Origin: an uncultured Actinomycetes bacterium
GTDB lineage: Bacteria > Actinomycetota > Actinomycetes > Actinomycetales > Microbacteriaceae
Direction: 5' to 3'
NCBI GenBank assembly: GCA_903920435.1
Contig: CAIXMB010000098.1
Coordinates: 1 to 64,000 of the forward strand
DNA length: 64,000 nucleotides
Part shown: positions 60,618 to 64,000 of the stretch, in pieces
Position numbering within the stretch: position 1 is the first letter of the stretch
Layout of the letters: each line of letters starts with the position of its first letter
Program-made: the position numbers and the translations under genes
The notes under the pieces: generated by a model
What the model saw: the letters and a program-made list of their open reading frames with translations, nothing else
What the model was told of the DNA's origin: nothing
The model's database searches: none

Positions 60618-62030
60618 CTAGCCCTTGTAGCGGTGGTTCTGCTTGATGCGGCTCGTGAGCTCGGTGACCTGGTTGTAGATCGAGCGGCGCTCTTTCATGA
60701 GCTCGGTGATCTTCTTGTTCGCGTACATCACCGTGGTGTGGTCGCGGTTGCCGAACAGCTGGCCGATCTTCGGCAGCGACAGGTTCGTCATCTCACGGCA
60801 GAGGTACATCGCGATCTGTCGTGCGGTGGCCACGGCCTGCGAGCGCGACGAGCCGTACAGGTCGTCGACCGTGAGCTTGAAGTACTCCGCGGTGTGGTTG
60901 ATGATGTCGACCGGTGCGATGACGTTGTCTTCGTCGAGAGTGATGAGGTCTTTGAGCACCGTCTGCACGAGAGCGAGATCGACGGCCGTCTTGTTCAGGC
61001 TCGCGAAGGCGGTGACCCGAATGAGTGTGCCCTCGAGCTCACGGATGTTCGACGACACCTTGGTCGCCATGTACTCCAGGATGTCGTTGCCGATCTGCAG
61101 CTTCTCGCTCTGGGCCTTCTTGCGGAGGATGGCGATGCGGGTTTCGAGATCGGGCGCCTGCACGTCGGTGATGAGGCCCCACTCGAAGCGCGAGCGCATC
61201 CGGTCCTCGAAGCCGGTGAGGTGCTTGGGCGGCAGGTCGCTGGTGATGACCACCTGCTTGTTGTGGTCATGCAGTGTGTTGAACGTGTGGAAGAACGCCT
61301 CCTGCGTCGAATCCTTGCCCTGGAGGAACTGGATGTCGTCGATCAGGAGGATGTCGATCTCGCGGTAGCGCGACTGGAACACCGAGGCCCGGTTGTTCGC
61401 GATCGAGTTGATGAAGTCGTTGGTGAACTCCTCGGAGCTGACGTACCGAACACGGATGCCCGGGTAGAGGCTCTCCGCATAGTGGCCGATCGCGTGCAGG
61501 AGGTGGGTCTTGCCGAGGCCGGACTCCCCGTAGATGAAGAGCGGGTTGTAGGCCTTCGCGGGTGCTTCGGCCACGGCCACGGCGGCCGCGTGCGCGAAGC
61601 GGTTGGAGCCGCCGATGACGAAGTTATCAAAGCTGTACTTGGGGTTGAGCCTCGAGTCCGACCGGCGCGCCTGGCTGTCGATGGGAGGAACAACGGTGGG
61701 CTCGATGTACGGCTGGGAGTCGACGGGATCGATGCTCTGCTCGAGGACGTCGTGCTGGATCTCCGGGTTGACGACAATCGCGAAGTTCGACACCTCCTCG
61801 TCGTCGCTCAGGCCGGCGATGGCGTTGAGCAGGGGCATCCGGATGCGCTGCTCCAGCATGCCGCGGGTGAGCTCGTTGGGCACCTCGAGATAGAGGGTTC
61901 CTGCCATGATGCCCTTGGGCTCGACGAGGTTGATGAAGCCGAGGAGCTGCGGAGTGATGCGGTCATCGGACGTCAGGCGCGACAGCACTGACTGCCAGAT
62001 GCCTCTCGTCGTGTCCGGGGTCTCCGACAT
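60618..62030 (-). CDS. dnaA: chromosomal replication initiator DnaA
   Basis: NPLFIYGESGLGKTHLLHAIGHYAE; IDDIQFLQGKDSTQEAFFHTFN; FGNRDHTTVMYANKKI. Confidence 0.98.
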   Translation of the reverse strand: MSETPDTTRGIWQSVLSRLTSDDRITPQLLGFINLVEPKGIMAGTLYLEVPNELTRGMLEQRIRMPLLNAIAGLSDDEEVSNFAIVVNPEIQHDVLEQSIDPVDSQPYIEPTVVPPIDSQARRSDSRLNPKYSFDNFVIGGSNRFAHAAAVAVAEAPAKAYNPLFIYGESGLGKTHLLHAIGHYAESLYPGIRVRYVSSEEFTNDFINSIANNRASVFQSRYREIDILLIDDIQFLQGKDSTQEAFFHTFNTLHDHNKQVVITSDLPPKHLTGFEDRMRSRFEWGLITDVQAPDLETRIAILRKKAQSEKLQIGNDILEYMATKVSSNIRELEGTLIRVTAFASLNKTAVDLALVQTVLKDLITLDEDNVIAPVDIINHTAEYFKLTVDDLYGSSRSQAVATARQIAMYLCREMTNLSLPKIGQLFGNRDHTTVMYANKKITELMKERRSIYNQVTELTSRIKQNHRYKG

Positions 62031-62087
62031 TGCTGCACTTCCTCTTTTGCTACGTGTATTGCTACGTGATTGCTACCGGACCGCTGC

Positions 62088-62203
62088 GTGTCCACAGGTT
62101 TATCCACCGTTGGGGATGGCCACCCGACCCCCGAAACGGCTGGGTTTCACCTTAGTTCTCCACAGGGTGTCGTTACCAACCCCAGTTACTCTGGTGTGGA
62201 TAA
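62088..62203. promoter_or_regulatory. DnaA-box cluster upstream of dnaA
   Basis: GTGTCCACA (62088), TTATCCACC (62100), TTCTCCACA (62156), TGTGGATAA = reverse TTATCCACA (62195-62203). Confidence 0.7.
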
Positions 62204-62225
62204 TGCGAATCCAGGCCCGCAAAGT

Positions 62226-62254
62226 TTGACCGCGTGGGTTTAACGCCGTACTTT
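62226..62254 (+). promoter_or_regulatory. putative rpmH promoter TTGACC-17-TACTTT
   Basis: Sigma70-type spacing upstream of rpmH. Confidence 0.6.
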
Positions 62255-62328
62255 TAATCAGTTGACTTCCAGCCTTCGGGCTTACCCCTTCTTTCCGGCC
62301 TTCAGAGCTGGGCTTTGGAGATACCGCT

Positions 62329-62466
62329 ATGAGCAAGAGAACTTTCCAGCCGAACAACCGCCGTCGTGCGAAGGTTCACGGCTTCCGCCTCCGCATGCGC
62401 ACCCGCGCGGGCCGTGCCATCCTTGCTGCTCGTCGCCGCAAGGGTCGCACCGAACTGTCCGCGTAG
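62329..62466 (+). CDS. rpmH: 50S ribosomal protein L34
   Basis: [45 protein letters not shown] (absent from the ORF track because short). Confidence 0.98.
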   Translation: MSKRTFQPNNRRRAKVHGFRLRMRTRAGRAILAARRRKGRTELSA

Positions 62467-62475
62467 TACCTTCGC

Positions 62476-62814
62476 GTGCTCGCCAGGGCGAACCGGGTAA
62501 CTCTTCCCGCCGACTTCCGCACCGCGGTTCGTCGCGGTCGTCGGGTCGGTACGTCTGCGGCAGTGCTTCACATCCTGGAACGGCCCGGCTCTGAGCCGAG
62601 CCGTTTCGGCTTTATCGTGACGAAAGCCGTAGGCAACGCCGTGACTCGCAACCTCGTGCGCCGCCGGCTGCGGTCTGTGGGCCGCGAGGTGCTCGCCGAG
62701 TCGCCCACCGGAACCGATGTGGTCATGCGTGCGCTGCCAGGTTCCGAGCAGGTTCCGTGGGCTACCCTGCACGCGGAGATCTCCGACGGTCTCAGGAAGC
62801 GGTCGAGAGCATGA
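62476..62814 (+). CDS. rnpA: ribonuclease P protein component
   Basis: GFIVTKAVGNAVTRNLVRRRLR; rpmH neighbour; GTG start. Confidence 0.95.
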   Translation: MLARANRVTLPADFRTAVRRGRRVGTSAAVLHILERPGSEPSRFGFIVTKAVGNAVTRNLVRRRLRSVGREVLAESPTGTDVVMRALPGSEQVPWATLHAEISDGLRKRSRA

Positions 62815-63137
62815 ACCCCACGGTGGCGTTCGTCCTCCTCGCACCTCGCAATGTCTGTGTCGCGATTCTCAAGGTCTACCGCACGGTGATCTCCCCCCTG
62901 TACGGCGACGTCTGCCGCTACTACCCGACGTGCTCGCACTACGCGATGCAGGCCATCCAGCAGCACGGAGTCGTGCGCGGGGTCTGGCTGGGCACCCGCC
63001 GTATCGCGCGCTGTCATCCGTGGGCGGAGGGCGGCATCGACGATGTCCCCGAGCGCGCCCACGACCGCTACTCGATCACGCGCTTCGGCTTCGTGGTCGC
63101 CAATCCCCACTTCGCCAGTAGCCACGGAAAGGGCTGA
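62811..63137 (+). CDS. yidD: membrane protein insertion efficiency factor YidD
   Basis: VYRTVISPLYGDVCRYYPTCSHYAMQAIQQHG. Confidence 0.95.
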   Translation: MNPTVAFVLLAPRNVCVAILKVYRTVISPLYGDVCRYYPTCSHYAMQAIQQHGVVRGVWLGTRRIARCHPWAEGGIDDVPERAHDRYSITRFGFVVANPHFASSHGKG

Positions 63138-63142
63138 CCCGC

Positions 63143-64000
63143 ATGCCGGACTTTATCGGAACAATTCTCTGGCCCATCAAATGGGTCATCGAGGCGATCC
63201 TCGTCGCCTTCCACTGGTTCTGGAGCGAGGTCATCGGCCTCGATGCCACCGCCGGTATCACCTGGGTGCTCTCGATCGTCGGCCTCGTGCTCGTGGTGCG
63301 TGCGGCCCTCATCCCGATCTTCGTCCGCCAGATCAAGAGCCAGCGCCGCATGCTCGAGGTGGCGCCGCAGCTCAAGAAGATCCAGGACAAGTACAAGGGC
63401 AAGAAGGATCAGTTCTCCCGCGAGGCGATGTCGCGCGAGACCATGGAGATGTACAAGAAGACGGGCACCAACCCGCTCGCCTCGTGCCTGCCGCTCCTCA
63501 TCCAGATGCCGATCTTCTTCAGCCTCTTCTCCGTGCTCCAGGAGGCGAACAAGGGCCAGACCGGTATCGGCTTCCTGACGAAGGACCTCTCCGAGAACTT
63601 CGGCAAGGCCTCGCTGTTCGGCATCGCACCCCTCCACGACAGCATCCAGAGTGCCGCCGCCAAGAACCCGGTGGAGGTGGTTGTCATTGTCATCGCCGTG
63701 GTGATGGTGATCATCATGACCGCGTCGCAGTTCATCACGCAGCTGCAGATCATGTCGCGCAACCAGTCGGCCGAGATGAAGGCCAGCCCGATGTACCGCC
63801 AGCAGCGCATCCTGCTGTACATCCTCCCCCTCGTGTTCGCGTTCTCCGGTTTCGCCTTCCCCATCGGCGTCATGTTCTACTGGCTCACCTCGAACATCTG
63901 GACCATGGTCCAGCAGTTCCTCGTCATCCGGAACATGCCCACGCCCGGCAGCGAGGCCGCCCTCGCCCGTGAAGCGCGACTCGCCAAGCGGGCCCAGCGC
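63143..64000 (+). CDS. yidC: membrane protein insertase YidC (truncated by window end)
   Basis: LIPIFVRQIKSQRRMLEVAPQLKKIQDKYKG; LPLLIQMPIFFSLF; open at 64000. Confidence 0.95.
   Translation, partial: MPDFIGTILWPIKWVIEAILVAFHWFWSEVIGLDATAGITWVLSIVGLVLVVRAALIPIFVRQIKSQRRMLEVAPQLKKIQDKYKGKKDQFSREAMSRETMEMYKKTGTNPLASCLPLLIQMPIFFSLFSVLQEANKGQTGIGFLTKDLSENFGKASLFGIAPLHDSIQSAAAKNPVEVVVIVIAVVMVIIMTASQFITQLQIMSRNQSAEMKASPMYRQQRILLYILPLVFAFSGFAFPIGVMFYWLTSNIWTMVQQFLVIRNMPTPGSEAALAREARLAKRAQR

Overview
High-GC actinobacterial chromosome segment spanning the replication origin; gene content and repeats look Microbacteriaceae-like (inferred, not searched). I see no rRNA, transposase, prophage or CRISPR array. 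Left to right: pfkA; a coproporphyrin-type haem cluster (hemD, L, B, C, H, Q, cgoX, E, A) with a pentapeptide-repeat gene embedded; a GH3/MFS operon; a large LAYTG-anchored surface protein; an M13 peptidase; an ABC exporter; a LacI regulator divergent from paralogous MFS genes; nucS; an OhrR-like MarR divergent from a tiny Cys/His-rich protein; a type III PKS/methyltransferase/FAD-enzyme operon; tRNA-Leu; the fhaA-fhaB-pstP-rodA-pbpA-pknA-pknB locus; class E sortase; crgA; rhomboid; ppiA; tRNA-Ala and tRNA-Ile; gyrA, gyrB, dciA, recF, gnd, dnaN, dnaA; rpmH, rnpA, yidD, yidC (truncated by the window end). Most of the window is conserved housekeeping sequence and I cannot show that it holds a wholly new system. 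The best leads are non-coding: a REP-like repeat family that overlaps stop codons, an 86-bp inverted-repeat element inside the haem cluster, orphan tandem operators between convergent genes, a parS-like palindrome near oriC, face-to-face apparently leaderless promoters for hemA and hemE, and stop codons that double as -10 boxes.
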